Shown here piece by piece: positions 14,920-22,864 of a stretch of 42,295 nt of DNA (position 1 is the first letter of the stretch; every line of letters starts with the position of its first letter). Under the pieces are notes generated by a model. That model worked only from the letters and a program-made list of their open reading frames with translations. It made no database searches and was not told the DNA's origin. Origin of the DNA: a virus; IMG/VR virus record IMGVR_UViG_3300044966_000796, positions 1 to 42,295 of that record; one strand, given 5' to 3'. A program made the position numbers and the translations under genes.

Positions 14920-15000
14920 TACCGCTGGCGAGAGTCGAACTCGCATGGCTTTCGCCGTCCGCTTAGAAGGCGGATTCAGGTCCATTTCTGAGTCAGCGGC
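14920..15000 (-). tRNA. tRNA-Arg(UCU) with an extended variable arm
   Basis: Acceptor GCCGCTG/CAGCGGT, D stem TCAG/CTGA, anticodon stem TCCGC/GCGGA with loop CTTCTAA (anticodon TCT), T arm GCGAG-TTCGACT-CTCGC, discriminator A, no CCA. The variable region is 13 bases and folds as GGC-GAAA-GCC, the type II arrangement of Leu/Ser/Tyr tRNAs and unusual for Arg. Reads AGA, frequent in this AT-rich genome. Confidence 0.8.
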
Positions 15001-15039
15001 ATATTGTGTGAACAATTTGTTTCACTTGTCCACACAAGT

Positions 15040-15068
15040 ATTATAGCAAATCTGAACCAATTTGTCAA
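15040..15068 (-). promoter_or_regulatory. sigma70-type promoter for tRNA-Arg
   Basis: Minus-strand TTGACA (15068-15063), 17-bp spacer, TATAAT (15045-15040); the -35 box overlaps the last codons of the 15065 gene. Confidence 0.85.
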
Positions 15069-16012
15069 GCGTCATCAATGTCTTCCTTCCATGATTCTCC
15101 TTCATCGTCGTCGTCTTCGTCGTCAAGATCATCATCTTCATCATGTTTTTCTCTAAGATTTTCCATAACTTCTTCTGGAATATCATTTGGATTTTCTTTG
15201 ATCATTTTTACAAAATGGTAATATTTTTGAAGTTGCTGAATTGCTGCAAGAAAACTTTTTTCGACATTTTGGTATTCAAACATAATATTTCTAATATCTT
15301 TATTATTGTTAGCATATTCTCCGAGTACAGTTGTAACGATTTTGATTATGTACTGAATAACATTTGGATCTATTTCAATAACTTCTTGAATTTCTGGAGG
15401 CAATGATTGCTTTTGAACATAATCATTTATATAGTTTTCATCCTTGACACTGCTTTCTTCTCTGATATACTCATAATATCCCTCACAGAAGTCTTTGATA
15501 GATTTAACGCTATCTTTGCCAAAGACTTTAATGAATTCTTTCATGTTATGCTTAATTGTGCATTTGTTTTCTGCTGGAAATATTTTTTCAATTTTAGTTC
15601 TATCACAAAATTCGCAATCTCTTTCTTTGTAATTACAAATTTTGCATCCATATTCTGCAAAAGTAAAAATAATTGAGGTTGCCAGCATATGAGTTGCGCC
15701 AAGGGGAATGGAATTCTTTTCCCCAAAGCAAGAGCATTTGAATTGTTCTCCCTTATCGTTCTCAAAATGCATGACATAAGTTTTAATGTTCTTTGCTTTT
15801 TCGTTTACAAATTTTTCTATTTTTACCAAAGATATATTCTTTTTGCACATGAATTCTTCGAGTAGACCAGTCATAACATTTTCAAATACAGATCGTCCGT
15901 TCCCATGTACATTTTTATGTGCATTTCTATCTTCCATTTTGTAGATAGAGTTTTTAAGAGTTGTTGGAACAATTTTACCTTCATAGAAAAAATCAGAATT
16001 GCGCTTATTCAT
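15065..16012 (-). CDS. Zinc-finger-containing hypothetical protein with acidic tail
   Basis: 315 residues with AGGAGG 6 bases before the ATG and a perfect promoter just upstream. A Cys cluster C-K-I-C-N-Y-K-E-R-D-C-E-F-C at about 124-137 should bind zinc. The N-terminal half is mixed alpha/beta; the C-terminal half is helical (EKSFLAAIQQLQKYYHFVKM). The last 30 residues are almost all Asp/Glu, as in proteins that mimic nucleic acid or bind basic partners. No family recognised. Confidence 0.75.
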   Translation of the reverse strand: MNKRNSDFFYEGKIVPTTLKNSIYKMEDRNAHKNVHGNGRSVFENVMTGLLEEFMCKKNISLVKIEKFVNEKAKNIKTYVMHFENDKGEQFKCSCFGEKNSIPLGATHMLATSIIFTFAEYGCKICNYKERDCEFCDRTKIEKIFPAENKCTIKHNMKEFIKVFGKDSVKSIKDFCEGYYEYIREESSVKDENYINDYVQKQSLPPEIQEVIEIDPNVIQYIIKIVTTVLGEYANNNKDIRNIMFEYQNVEKSFLAAIQQLQKYYHFVKMIKENPNDIPEEVMENLREKHDEDDDLDDEDDDDEGESWKEDIDDA

Positions 16013-16039
16013 AACATGACCTCCTTGTGGTGAACAACC

Positions 16040-16068
16040 ATTATACCATGTTTGACGACTGATGTCAA
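16040..16068 (-). promoter_or_regulatory. sigma70-type promoter for the 16012 gene
   Basis: Minus-strand TTGACA (16068-16063), 17-bp spacer, TATAAT (16045-16040). Confidence 0.85.
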
Positions 16069-18341
16069 GATATCTTGCCTGTCATGTAATATTCAATAAT
16101 TTTCTTAGTTTTTTCTTCTACTCCAAAAAATATTGCAGGATTATTTTCCCAAAATTTAACCAATCGGTCATAAAAAACCAAACTCTTGTTGCAATGTTTC
16201 TCAATTAACAATTTAAACTTCTGTGGGTCACAACCACATGTTATTGAAAACAAAAATAAGATAGAATTAGATACTTGAGAACATTGTTGCCCAAATTTGT
16301 TTGTTCTTAAGAAACTATAAATATAATCCAACTCATTTGATCTTGACTGATACTGTTCAAAATAACTAATATTTTTACAAAAATATTCCATTTTGTCACA
16401 AAAATCTTGAATTAATAATTTATTGGAAACTTCACATGATTCATACTTCAATTGAGGAAAACAATTACCAGAAGAACGCCAGAAATTGATGACAAATTTA
16501 TCTATTAAACAATCAAGAAAACATGGATTTTCTTCGCAATATTTGTCAAAAGTATTAGCAATATAAGTCTTGTAAGATATGAAACGAATTTTATTCTGTT
16601 TCGTATATCTCCTCATGAACTCTTTGTTCTTTTTAAGATCTTTTATCAAAAGAATTTTATTTGTTTCTGATGTAAATTTATTTGGTAAATGGTTAGACTG
16701 TTTGGTCAAGGATGATATACGTTTTTGTAATTCATCAAGATTTTTGTAGAGCAATATGGTACTTGGAACAATGCTATTTATATCTACGCTTTCAGGACGA
16801 AGATAATGCATTGCTTGATATTCAATGAAGTAAACAGTTCTTTTATCAGTGATGATGTCCTCTATTATATCTTCTTCGCAATTATCATTACTTTTGATAA
16901 ATGTGTTTGAATCAATGTCATATGTGTGCAGAACAATGTTCTTAGCAGTGTTTTTAGCTTTTGATTTAACATTACTTTTATACAATTCTAATGCTGAGCA
17001 TTTTGAAATAAATTTATTATTAATTTTATTGTAATCTTTAAGGATAAAAGCGTATTCTTCTTTTACAACTAAGAATGACACGACATTTCTATTAAGAGAC
17101 TTTGCTTTTCTGTTTACCCAAGACCTGATGGTTTCTTGAGATGCTTTAGTGTCGTTTATCAAAAAGAAAAGTGTTTCTAAATTTGGGTCTTCGCTAAACT
17201 GAAAATCTGTATTAGTAAAAAGTTTGTTTGTGATATTAGAACTATATCTACATATTTTGTAGAAACGACCTATTTCTATTGTTTCGTTATAATAGATTTG
17301 TGGGGTAATGAAGGCATAATCTGATAATGGATTACCATTCCATGTGAACGCATTTGCAGTTGTGAGTCTGTCATTATGGAAATGTTCATCATAAAACTTC
17401 TTACAAATATTCAAAAACAACATTTGGGCATTAATCTTGCTTTCGCATTTGTTTAAGCTTTCTTGAATGGAGCCATAAAACTCATTGTCAACTTTTGTGA
17501 TAAAGTTATTAAGGAATTCAATAGTGCTAGGTGTGTAGGAAATTTGTTCTCTAGAAGGAGTTACTTCGACAGATCTTGGAGGAACATGGAAGCAAATTCC
17601 TTTGGAACAATTTGTGAAATATTGTTTGCTAATTAATGGGTATGCTTGATTAAGTTCTGGATATATTTTTTTGATATCGAGTCTATATCTGACGTTGTTC
17701 ATAACAACCCAAGTGCCAGATTTTTTAGTATTGTCCCAATTAGGACCGTATTTATATTCTGGACTTTCTGTAAAATATTGTAATTTAATGTTGACGATTG
17801 GTCTTATTTTGAAAACATCAAAAATATCTTGTGCTTTATCTTCCCATTCTTTTTGAGAATAGCTAGATAATGGAACAATAATTTCCAAGCCATTCTTTTC
17901 GCTTGTTGGTTCTTCTTTAAGCATAGAAATACTAGGAATACCATCTTTTCGACAGCAATTGTAATAGAATTTCTTACCATTTATGTATGAATTAACATAA
18001 AAGGAATTTGTAATTGCAAATGGACTTTTACATCCAAGTCCAAATGCGCCTGTATAAACTTTGCTTCCTATTTTTGTTGACGAAAAGAATACTGTAAACA
18101 CATCTTCGATTTGATCTGCTTTCAATCCATGTCCAAAATCTCTTATCTTGAAATAACTAAGTGATGATGTAGGAAGTGTGACTTCAAATGGAATTTGTGG
18201 TATACCTGCTTCAGCGTGTGCATCGGCAGCATTGCATGAAAGTTCTCTTATGACTGCTGAAACTTTATCTGAATAGAGATTACTGGCAAGAATATCGAAA
18301 GCCTTTGGACTGCTTTCAATACGAAAATTAAGATCTGACAT
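16065..18341 (-). CDS. rIIA: rIIA-like GHKL ATPase
   Basis: 758 residues from ATG 18341 (GGAG and AAGG lie just upstream; an in-frame upstream ATG at 18386 overlaps the promoter). The N-terminus follows T4 RIIA: S-P-K-A-F-D-I-L-A-S-N-L-Y, N-box RELSCNAADAHAEAG, G1 box R-D-F-G-H-G-L, the FFSSTK segment, lid G-A-F-G-L-G-C-K-S-P-F, and later PPRSVEVTPSREQISY. T4 RIIA is a membrane-associated protein involved in lysis timing and resistance to RexAB exclusion. The C-terminal 400 residues are divergent. No rIIB is visible nearby. Confidence 0.9.
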   Translation of the reverse strand: MSDLNFRIESSPKAFDILASNLYSDKVSAVIRELSCNAADAHAEAGIPQIPFEVTLPTSSLSYFKIRDFGHGLKADQIEDVFTVFFSSTKIGSKVYTGAFGLGCKSPFAITNSFYVNSYINGKKFYYNCCRKDGIPSISMLKEEPTSEKNGLEIIVPLSSYSQKEWEDKAQDIFDVFKIRPIVNIKLQYFTESPEYKYGPNWDNTKKSGTWVVMNNVRYRLDIKKIYPELNQAYPLISKQYFTNCSKGICFHVPPRSVEVTPSREQISYTPSTIEFLNNFITKVDNEFYGSIQESLNKCESKINAQMLFLNICKKFYDEHFHNDRLTTANAFTWNGNPLSDYAFITPQIYYNETIEIGRFYKICRYSSNITNKLFTNTDFQFSEDPNLETLFFLINDTKASQETIRSWVNRKAKSLNRNVVSFLVVKEEYAFILKDYNKINNKFISKCSALELYKSNVKSKAKNTAKNIVLHTYDIDSNTFIKSNDNCEEDIIEDIITDKRTVYFIEYQAMHYLRPESVDINSIVPSTILLYKNLDELQKRISSLTKQSNHLPNKFTSETNKILLIKDLKKNKEFMRRYTKQNKIRFISYKTYIANTFDKYCEENPCFLDCLIDKFVINFWRSSGNCFPQLKYESCEVSNKLLIQDFCDKMEYFCKNISYFEQYQSRSNELDYIYSFLRTNKFGQQCSQVSNSILFLFSITCGCDPQKFKLLIEKHCNKSLVFYDRLVKFWENNPAIFFGVEEKTKKIIEYYMTGKIS

Positions 18342-18376
18342 CCTTGTGCTCCATAAAAATCTGTTTGTACTAAAAA

Positions 18377-18405
18377 ATTGTAACAAACAAACGATCAGAA
18401 GTCAA
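18377..18405 (-). promoter_or_regulatory. sigma70-type promoter for rIIA
   Basis: Minus-strand TTGACT (18405-18400), 17-bp spacer, TACAAT (18382-18377), partly inside the 3' end of the 18395 gene. Confidence 0.8.
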
Positions 18406-19432
18406 TATCTGTTCCTTTGGAATCTGCAATATTTCTTAATATTTTGGTTGGGGATATTATTGTTTCATAAAAATTATGCCATAAAACAACTATTTTCTCA
18501 ATTGATTTATTGACTATGTTTTCTGGCAAGACATTTTCTTCAACAACAGATTTGGATATCATTTCTTTTCTAGAAGAAATCACCTTTGGATTACTGACAA
18601 TTGCGTCAACAAAAACGCCAAATAATTTTATCTGATCACTTGGAATGTTTTTAACCATAAAAGATTCTGGTTCGTTGATTTGCTCTTTGATAATTTCTGC
18701 TACTTCTTGATTGCTCACCTTCATAATGCGTTTAATCACCAAGAACTGTTGAACCATTTGATCAGAGAAAGCTCTAGCTTCGACAAATGACTGATAGTAT
18801 TCGTTGTATGTCGAATTTTCATCATAATATTGTTTAAATCCATGTATGAAACAATCGTGTAAGTGTCTTGCTTCATGATGAATTATTCCAGCCAATGCAA
18901 GTACATCAAGACTTGAGTATTGATGTGGAAGCAAAATAACATTCATTGTTACGAATATTTCACCTGTTCTGGGACTTGTGTCCATTCTTACTTGAAATGT
19001 ACAGACTTTATAATCTAGCACAATAGTACCAGTAGCATTGCCGAAACGATCAATTTTTGGCAAAGAAGAAATGTCATGTCCCAATGCTCTTGCTTTACTG
19101 ATTTCAGACTTTCTTATTTTTTGAATTTCTTTTTTACTCAAATTGTCTACAATCAAAATATTTCCCATTATTGGTTTTTCATATACTAATTTTGTAACAT
19201 TTTGATATGGTCCCATATTGGCTCCATCATGACCAGAAGCATACATTGCAACAATTTGATTTACCATACTAATGTTGGAGTTTTTCTCGCCTAAAGCATG
19301 AGCCATAGCAAAACATTCTTTAAAATTAATAATATCGTTTTGTTCTGGTAGATTTTTAAGCATGACATCGACAGTGTTAGGAATGTCTAAATCACCGGAA
19401 AAAGCTTCCATAAATTCATAAAAGTTTAACAT
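18395..19432 (-). CDS. Propeptide-bearing HExxH metallopeptidase-like protein
   Basis: 345 residues. Begins MLNFYEFMEAFSGDLDIP, a propeptide-like F-Y-E-F start, though the LxE site is not obvious. At about 185-200 it has A-G-I-I-H-H-E-A-R-H-L-H-D: an HExxH zinc-protease motif in a hydrophobic helix, with E in the downstream F-V-E-A-R-A-F region as a possible third ligand. The N-terminal half has beta-rich sequence. ATAAATA lies 4 bases before the ATG and no Shine-Dalgarno site is seen, unlike the neighbouring early-type genes. Packaging into the head is inferred. Confidence 0.75.
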   Translation of the reverse strand: MLNFYEFMEAFSGDLDIPNTVDVMLKNLPEQNDIINFKECFAMAHALGEKNSNISMVNQIVAMYASGHDGANMGPYQNVTKLVYEKPIMGNILIVDNLSKKEIQKIRKSEISKARALGHDISSLPKIDRFGNATGTIVLDYKVCTFQVRMDTSPRTGEIFVTMNVILLPHQYSSLDVLALAGIIHHEARHLHDCFIHGFKQYYDENSTYNEYYQSFVEARAFSDQMVQQFLVIKRIMKVSNQEVAEIIKEQINEPESFMVKNIPSDQIKLFGVFVDAIVSNPKVISSRKEMISKSVVEENVLPENIVNKSIEKIVVLWHNFYETIISPTKILRNIADSKGTDIDF

Positions 19433-19436
19433 GAAC

Positions 19437-19443
19437 TATTTAT
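19437..19443 (-). promoter_or_regulatory. Possible T4-type late promoter (ATAAATA)
   Basis: Minus-strand ATAAATA ending 4 bases before the ATG of the propeptide HExxH gene, overlapping the stop of the previous gene. Confidence 0.3.
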
Positions 19444-19787
19444 CATGGATGCAAAAATATTTTCTTGTTAAACTCAATGTTTGCAAATTCATAAAAGTTT
19501 TCAATTATCCCTGAAATTAATTCATCATCGTTCATGTCTGGTAATTCTTTTACTTCATTTGTTATGTCCATCAACCTTTTAGGATTTGTTTTAATAGTTT
19601 CAATTAAAAACAAAAGATTCGCATAATATTTTTTTTCTTTTGGTGTATTATTAGTTACTTTTTCCAATATTATCTTGTAACTTTCAGTGTAATCAAGTTT
19701 GTTTTTTTTAGAAAAAACAGCCACAAAATAAAACATTTTATCAAAAAAGTTTTTAGACTTATTGTTTTCGCACACTTGGTCAGTCAT
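19443..19787 (-). CDS. Helical hypothetical protein
   Basis: 114 residues with AAGGAA 8 bases before the ATG. Mostly alpha-helical and charged (FFDKMFYFVAVFSKKNKLDY, YYANLLFLIETIKTNPKRL, ENFYEFANIEFNKK). No motif or family recognised. Lies just downstream of tRNA-Leu, probably co-transcribed, and 10 bases before the next start. Confidence 0.65.
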   Translation of the reverse strand: MTDQVCENNKSKNFFDKMFYFVAVFSKKNKLDYTESYKIILEKVTNNTPKEKKYYANLLFLIETIKTNPKRLMDITNEVKELPDMNDDELISGIIENFYEFANIEFNKKIFLHP

Positions 19788-19816
19788 GATTTTATTCCTT
19801 TAATACAAAATGAAAT

Positions 19817-19902
19817 TGTCGCTGGTGGGACTTGAACCCACAAGGAAGTTACCTTCCGAAAGATTTTAAGTCTTTTGCGTATGCCGATTTCGCCACAGCG
19901 AC
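19817..19902 (-). tRNA. tRNA-Leu(UAA)
   Basis: Acceptor GTCGCTG/CAGCGAC, anticodon loop CTTAAAA (anticodon TAA), long type II variable arm (CGGAAGGTAACTTCC region) as expected for Leu, T arm GTGGG-TTCAAGT-CCCAC, discriminator A, no CCA. Reads UUA, a favoured codon here. Confidence 0.92.
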
Positions 19903-19911
19903 TTTACAAAC

Positions 19912-19943
19912 AAGGTGCTACTACAAAATAGTAATAGCACCTT
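19912..19943 (-). terminator. Terminator-like or processing hairpin before tRNA-Leu
   Basis: AAGGTGCTA pairs with TAGCACCTT, with a CTA/TAG inner stem. It lies between the RHH gene stop (19953) and the tRNA. The downstream T-run on the minus strand is weak (GTTTG), so it may be an RNA processing signal or attenuator. Confidence 0.45.
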
Positions 19944-19952
19944 TGGTTTTAA

Positions 19953-20138
19953 TTAGTCTTCGATAGCCATTTCAAGATTATGTTCAGTCTTGAAATAAGC
20001 TCTAAGCGCACGTTGCATTACGGTGGTAATGCTCCGTTCTTCCATCTTGGCAATTCTGCGAAGTTCGTTGCCCATATTGGGTGACAAACGCAGAAGGATT
20101 GAAGTTCCATTAGCGGTCTTATCTGCTGTCTTTTCCAT
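19953..20138 (-). CDS. Ribbon-helix-helix DNA-binding protein
   Basis: 61 residues with AGGAGAG 6 bases before the ATG. A short basic strand G-T-S-I-L-L-R-L-S is followed by two helices, NMGNELRRIAKMEERSITTV and MQRALRAYFKTE, the Arc/MetJ/CopG layout with the T-rich turn. Likely a dimeric repressor acting on early promoters of this phage; operator unknown. Co-transcribed downstream of the ACP gene. Confidence 0.8.
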   Translation of the reverse strand: MEKTADKTANGTSILLRLSPNMGNELRRIAKMEERSITTVMQRALRAYFKTEHNLEMAIED

Positions 20139-20161
20139 CTTATCTCTCCTATCTTCCTTGA

Positions 20162-20368
20162 TTAATCTATCATTATTGGACAGTCCGATAGTGATAGATT
20201 AACTGAATCGTACATTTTTACGATATGATCTCTTCCGAACTTGTCAAGATAAGTTTCATAAATTTTTTCATAGCTATCAAAGTCAATTTTTACATCTTCT
20301 TTGCGTAGCCTATCCCACATTTGTTGTTTCAATTTGCCAATTTTTTCTAACAAGTCATATGTTTTCAA
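20162..20368 (-). CDS. Small helical hypothetical protein, start uncertain
   Basis: The frame is open up to 20452, but ATG starts there and at 20428 lie far inside the ACP gene and lack ribosome sites. I prefer the TTG at 20368 near a GGGG, about 68 residues, overlapping the ACP end by 14 bases; a TTG at 20353 is also possible. Sequence is helical and charged (LLEKIGKLKQQMWDRLRKED, FDSYEKIYETYLDKFG). No family recognised. Confidence 0.5.
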   Translation of the reverse strand: MKTYDLLEKIGKLKQQMWDRLRKEDVKIDFDSYEKIYETYLDKFGRDHIVKMYDSVNLSLSDCPIMID

Positions 20369-20597
20369 GAGTTTTTTCCCCAACTTTTGATTCAAGATAT
20401 TCGATGATTTGCTGAATTCTGAATCCATCAGGTATGCTGTCTCTAAGATCAAGTCTGTCTCCCAGAAAATACCCTAATTCCATCTGATCCAAACTATCGA
20501 TACCAATTTGACGAAGTGTGAGATTCAAATTTTCATCAATTTTAAAATCATCAATATAATCTCTAATTAAATCTTGCATCAGTCCTTTGATATTCAT
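20355..20597 (-). CDS. Acyl carrier protein-like protein
   Basis: 80 residues from ATG 20597 with GGAGG 8 bases upstream. Residues 24-41 (LNLTLRQIGIDSLDQMEL) carry the D-S-L phosphopantetheine site (Ser35) of acyl carrier proteins in the right helix context, followed by the acidic helix and a closing helix. Family length is 75-80. Bacterial ACPs carry acyl chains in fatty-acid or polyketide synthesis; a phage copy could divert host lipid metabolism or modify a protein. It is preceded by a 170-base structured leader and a consensus promoter. Confidence 0.75.
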   Translation of the reverse strand: MNIKGLMQDLIRDYIDDFKIDENLNLTLRQIGIDSLDQMELGYFLGDRLDLRDSIPDGFRIQQIIEYLESKVGEKTLENI

Positions 20598-20621
20598 TGC
20601 AAATGTCCTCCATGTGGTAAT

Positions 20622-20753
20622 AGCGGTCAACTGTTATTGAAGCATCAAGACCGATCCCGTCTTGATTTTGGTGGTATATCGTAGGAGCGAGGTACGGAGA
20701 TAGACTCCCCTACAACAATAAGATGTCTGACAAAGCATCTCCAGTTGACCGCT
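20622..20753 (-). ncRNA. Structured 5' leader (four-way junction), candidate cis-regulatory RNA
   Basis: On the minus-strand transcript a perfect 12-bp closing helix (AGCGGTCAACTG at 20753-20742 with CAGTTGACCGCT at 20633-20622) encloses three hairpins in order: AGATG/CATCT (20740-20721), GTAGGGG/CTCCTAC with an inner GGAG/CTCC alternative (20713-20681), and an 8-bp ATCAAGAC/GTCTTGAT hairpin (20666-20644). The promoter at 20773 starts transcription about 13 bases before the helix and the ACP Shine-Dalgarno site follows about 10 bases after it. Not a tRNA; no known riboswitch class recognised. Confidence 0.65.
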
Positions 20754-20772
20754 TGATTCTTTCAACAACACC

Positions 20773-20801
20773 ATTGTAACAAAATGCTGTTGTTATGTCA
20801 A
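20773..20801 (-). promoter_or_regulatory. sigma70-type promoter for the ACP leader operon
   Basis: Minus-strand TTGACA (20801-20796), 17-bp spacer, TACAAT (20778-20773). Confidence 0.85.
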
Positions 20802-21212
20802 GTGCCTTTTGTTGGGACCAACGGCAGCACTTTGAAGTTTCTTAGCAAATGCAAAGAAAGTATTTACAAAATGCGTTTCCTTGTTAGCTTTTCTCAAACA
20901 AGCAAACAATACTTCTCCAATTTCAAAAGCATATCTTTTGCTTAAAATAATCTGGTTAAGTTGATAAAACTTAACAACAGAATATTCATCAGAATCATTA
21001 TAAAAAGCTTCTTCTGCACTTAAACAATCATCAATATCTTTCAAAAACAATTCGTGTGATAATGCTGTTTGAGATTCAAGACCAAGAATTATTCTGAGTT
21101 GTTTCAAAAACTCATCGCTGCCTTTGATAATGGTAATTCCACGCCAAGAATCAACATCAAATACAACTGATTTCAAAGTTGTTTGATCAAGATCATTTCT
21201 TTGAGTACTCAT
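20793..21212 (-). CDS. Hypothetical protein
   Basis: 139 residues with GGAAGGA 7 bases before the ATG. Soluble, mixed composition: GSDEFLKQLRIILGLESQT, then FYQLNQIILSKRYAFEIGEV and a helical NTFFAFAKKLQSAAVG end. Third gene of the 22864 operon. No motif recognised. Confidence 0.65.
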   Translation of the reverse strand: MSTQRNDLDQTTLKSVVFDVDSWRGITIIKGSDEFLKQLRIILGLESQTALSHELFLKDIDDCLSAEEAFYNDSDEYSVVKFYQLNQIILSKRYAFEIGEVLFACLRKANKETHFVNTFFAFAKKLQSAAVGPNKRHLT

Positions 21213-21236
21213 AGCTAAGATCCTTCCATGTTAAGG

Positions 21237-21440
21237 CTACTCTTTATCGCAAAGAACATAGCCAATACCATAACCAGTAATCATATTAGACTTATGCTTG
21301 GTAGTTTCTTCGTTTGGGACCAAGCGAAAATAGGGATGATATTGAGTGCCAATAGATTCTATACTAATAATTTGGCACTTGACACCAAGGTAGGAGACAA
21401 TGTCTCCTACCTTGATCGACACACTTTCGTGTTGTGTCAT
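21237..21440 (-). CDS. Small beta-barrel-like protein
   Basis: 67 residues; ATG 21440 overlaps the upstream stop as ATGA. Short strands SIKVGDIVSYLGVKCQIISI and YFRLVPNEE suggest an SH3/KOW-type small barrel, as in many phage accessory proteins. Coupled to the GHKL ATPase gene, so possibly a partner. No family assigned. Confidence 0.65.
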   Translation of the reverse strand: MTQHESVSIKVGDIVSYLGVKCQIISIESIGTQYHPYFRLVPNEETTKHKSNMITGYGIGYVLCDKE

Positions 21441-22864
21441 TTTCCAAAATTACTAAACAAAGTTCTAGCGATAACTTTAATCAAGTAATTCTGGAAATCA
21501 CGAGAACCATCATTTGCTTTGGTAATATGATGGGTCAATTCTTCGATAACTGTGTGAAGCAACATTTCGTTAAGACCTTTGTCCATCATATTGTTATATG
21601 CGACAACGTCCTTTTCCCAAAAGCCAAACACAATTTGATTGTTGGATTGATCGTGATCAAATCCTTTAACTACAGGCATCTCTCTATCATTAACAAGCCC
21701 TAATGATGAAAGCTTATCCCAGACGATATTTGTAGCTTGTACAAAGTCTTCTGAAGGATCAGTTATTTTCTTACCGTCAATCTCATTGCTTGTCAAAACA
21801 TCAGTATCACTGCTGATACCAGAATTTTGAATAAACTTGACATAGTTTTCTGGGATAATTACTGGTTTGTATCCCTTGTTAACGCACAAATCGTAAGTAA
21901 GTGCGCTACAAACAACAGCTTTATCTCCATGAATACCATCCCATGCTTTCTTCCAAATCTCTTTCCTTTCGCTTGGAATATAACTGAACTGATAACTTGA
22001 GAATGTGTGTTCCCAATATTTAGTATTTTTGCCAAAACTACTCAATAGAGTTGACAGATAACGAGGTTCTGCTAGTTCGCAAATATTACTAGCAGCTTTA
22101 TTCATGGCTGTCCATGAATCCACGCTACGAGATTCATTCATAGTGATATCATCGACGTTGTGGTCGAACAACGATTCTTCTGTTGAATTTACTTCACAAA
22201 CAAGAACACCACGACGATAAATCATGGCACCTTTATTTGCAGTAACATTCATTCTACGCCGAGGGAAAACAGCACTTTCAAGCAATTCTGGATTTGAAAA
22301 GTGCAAAAACCAACTGCCAATGTTGTTGTAGAACTCTTGGACAGCTTGTGTCAAAGGCAAGAACACTCGAACAGTTCCAGCCTTAGCACGAATCTGATGT
22401 TCATTTACAATCTCGATCACAACGCTTTTATGATCGAGATTCTGAAGATAACAAGCATCAATCGCATTACTGACAAATTCACGAATTGCGAATGAAATAT
22501 CAGTCCAGTCAATAGACCCGAAAGACAAAGTGTGATTGAGAACTTCTCTCTTCTTCACAGATTTGCCTTTATTATCCTTTCCAGAATGGTTTACTCCTAC
22601 CTGATATTGAGTTTCAGAACCAGTAATACTATCAAGCTGAATAGGTTGTGTGAAAAACTCCAATTTCTGATTTTCATTAAAGATAATTGGATTGATTGAT
22701 TGACGAAGACAGAGAGCAATAGAGTGATTCCCTCCAGATCCAAATTGTCCAATAATACGCTTATCTTCTTTCTTAGCTTCTCTCTTAGTGGTTGAACCCC
22801 AGATAGTCCAAAACTCTGAACTGATTGGGTTATTAACAACATTCTCAATCTTCAAATACAACAT
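21437..22864 (-). CDS. GHKL-type ATPase, second in the window
   Basis: 475 residues from ATG 22864 (AGGAG 8 bases upstream; a longer frame to 22942 runs over the leader). An N-box F-A-I-R-E-F-V-S-N-A-I-D-A at about 135-147 and an earlier I-I-G-Q-F-G-S-G-G-N-H-S segment identify a Hsp90/histidine-kinase-type nucleotide site with an unusual order. Near the C-terminus H-T-V-I-E-E-L-T-H-H-I resembles a metalloprotease helix with Glu in place of the first His. Function unknown; not a close rIIA copy. Confidence 0.65.
   Translation of the reverse strand: MLYLKIENVVNNPISSEFWTIWGSTTKREAKKEDKRIIGQFGSGGNHSIALCLRQSINPIIFNENQKLEFFTQPIQLDSITGSETQYQVGVNHSGKDNKGKSVKKREVLNHTLSFGSIDWTDISFAIREFVSNAIDACYLQNLDHKSVVIEIVNEHQIRAKAGTVRVFLPLTQAVQEFYNNIGSWFLHFSNPELLESAVFPRRRMNVTANKGAMIYRRGVLVCEVNSTEESLFDHNVDDITMNESRSVDSWTAMNKAASNICELAEPRYLSTLLSSFGKNTKYWEHTFSSYQFSYIPSERKEIWKKAWDGIHGDKAVVCSALTYDLCVNKGYKPVIIPENYVKFIQNSGISSDTDVLTSNEIDGKKITDPSEDFVQATNIVWDKLSSLGLVNDREMPVVKGFDHDQSNNQIVFGFWEKDVVAYNNMMDKGLNEMLLHTVIEELTHHITKANDGSRDFQNYLIKVIARTLFSNFGK

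Noticed and set aside
14920-15000. Amber (CTA) or Leu (TAA) anticodon for this tRNA
   Set aside because: The 5-bp anticodon stem fixes the 7-base loop as CTTCTAA, with T33 before TCT; shifted readings break the stem.
15063-15068. Promoter at 15040 as an artefact of coding sequence
   Set aside because: Artefact rejected, promoter kept: although the -35 box overlaps the 15065 gene's last codons, both boxes are consensus at 17 bp and a tRNA follows directly.
16065-18341. A neighbouring rIIB gene
   Set aside because: No adjacent gene shows RIIB-like sequence; 15065 has a Cys cluster and acidic tail instead.
21228-21703. Plus-strand frames of 86-89 codons opposite the GHKL ATPase genes
   Set aside because: No ribosome sites and they lie opposite a motif-bearing, promoter-driven operon.
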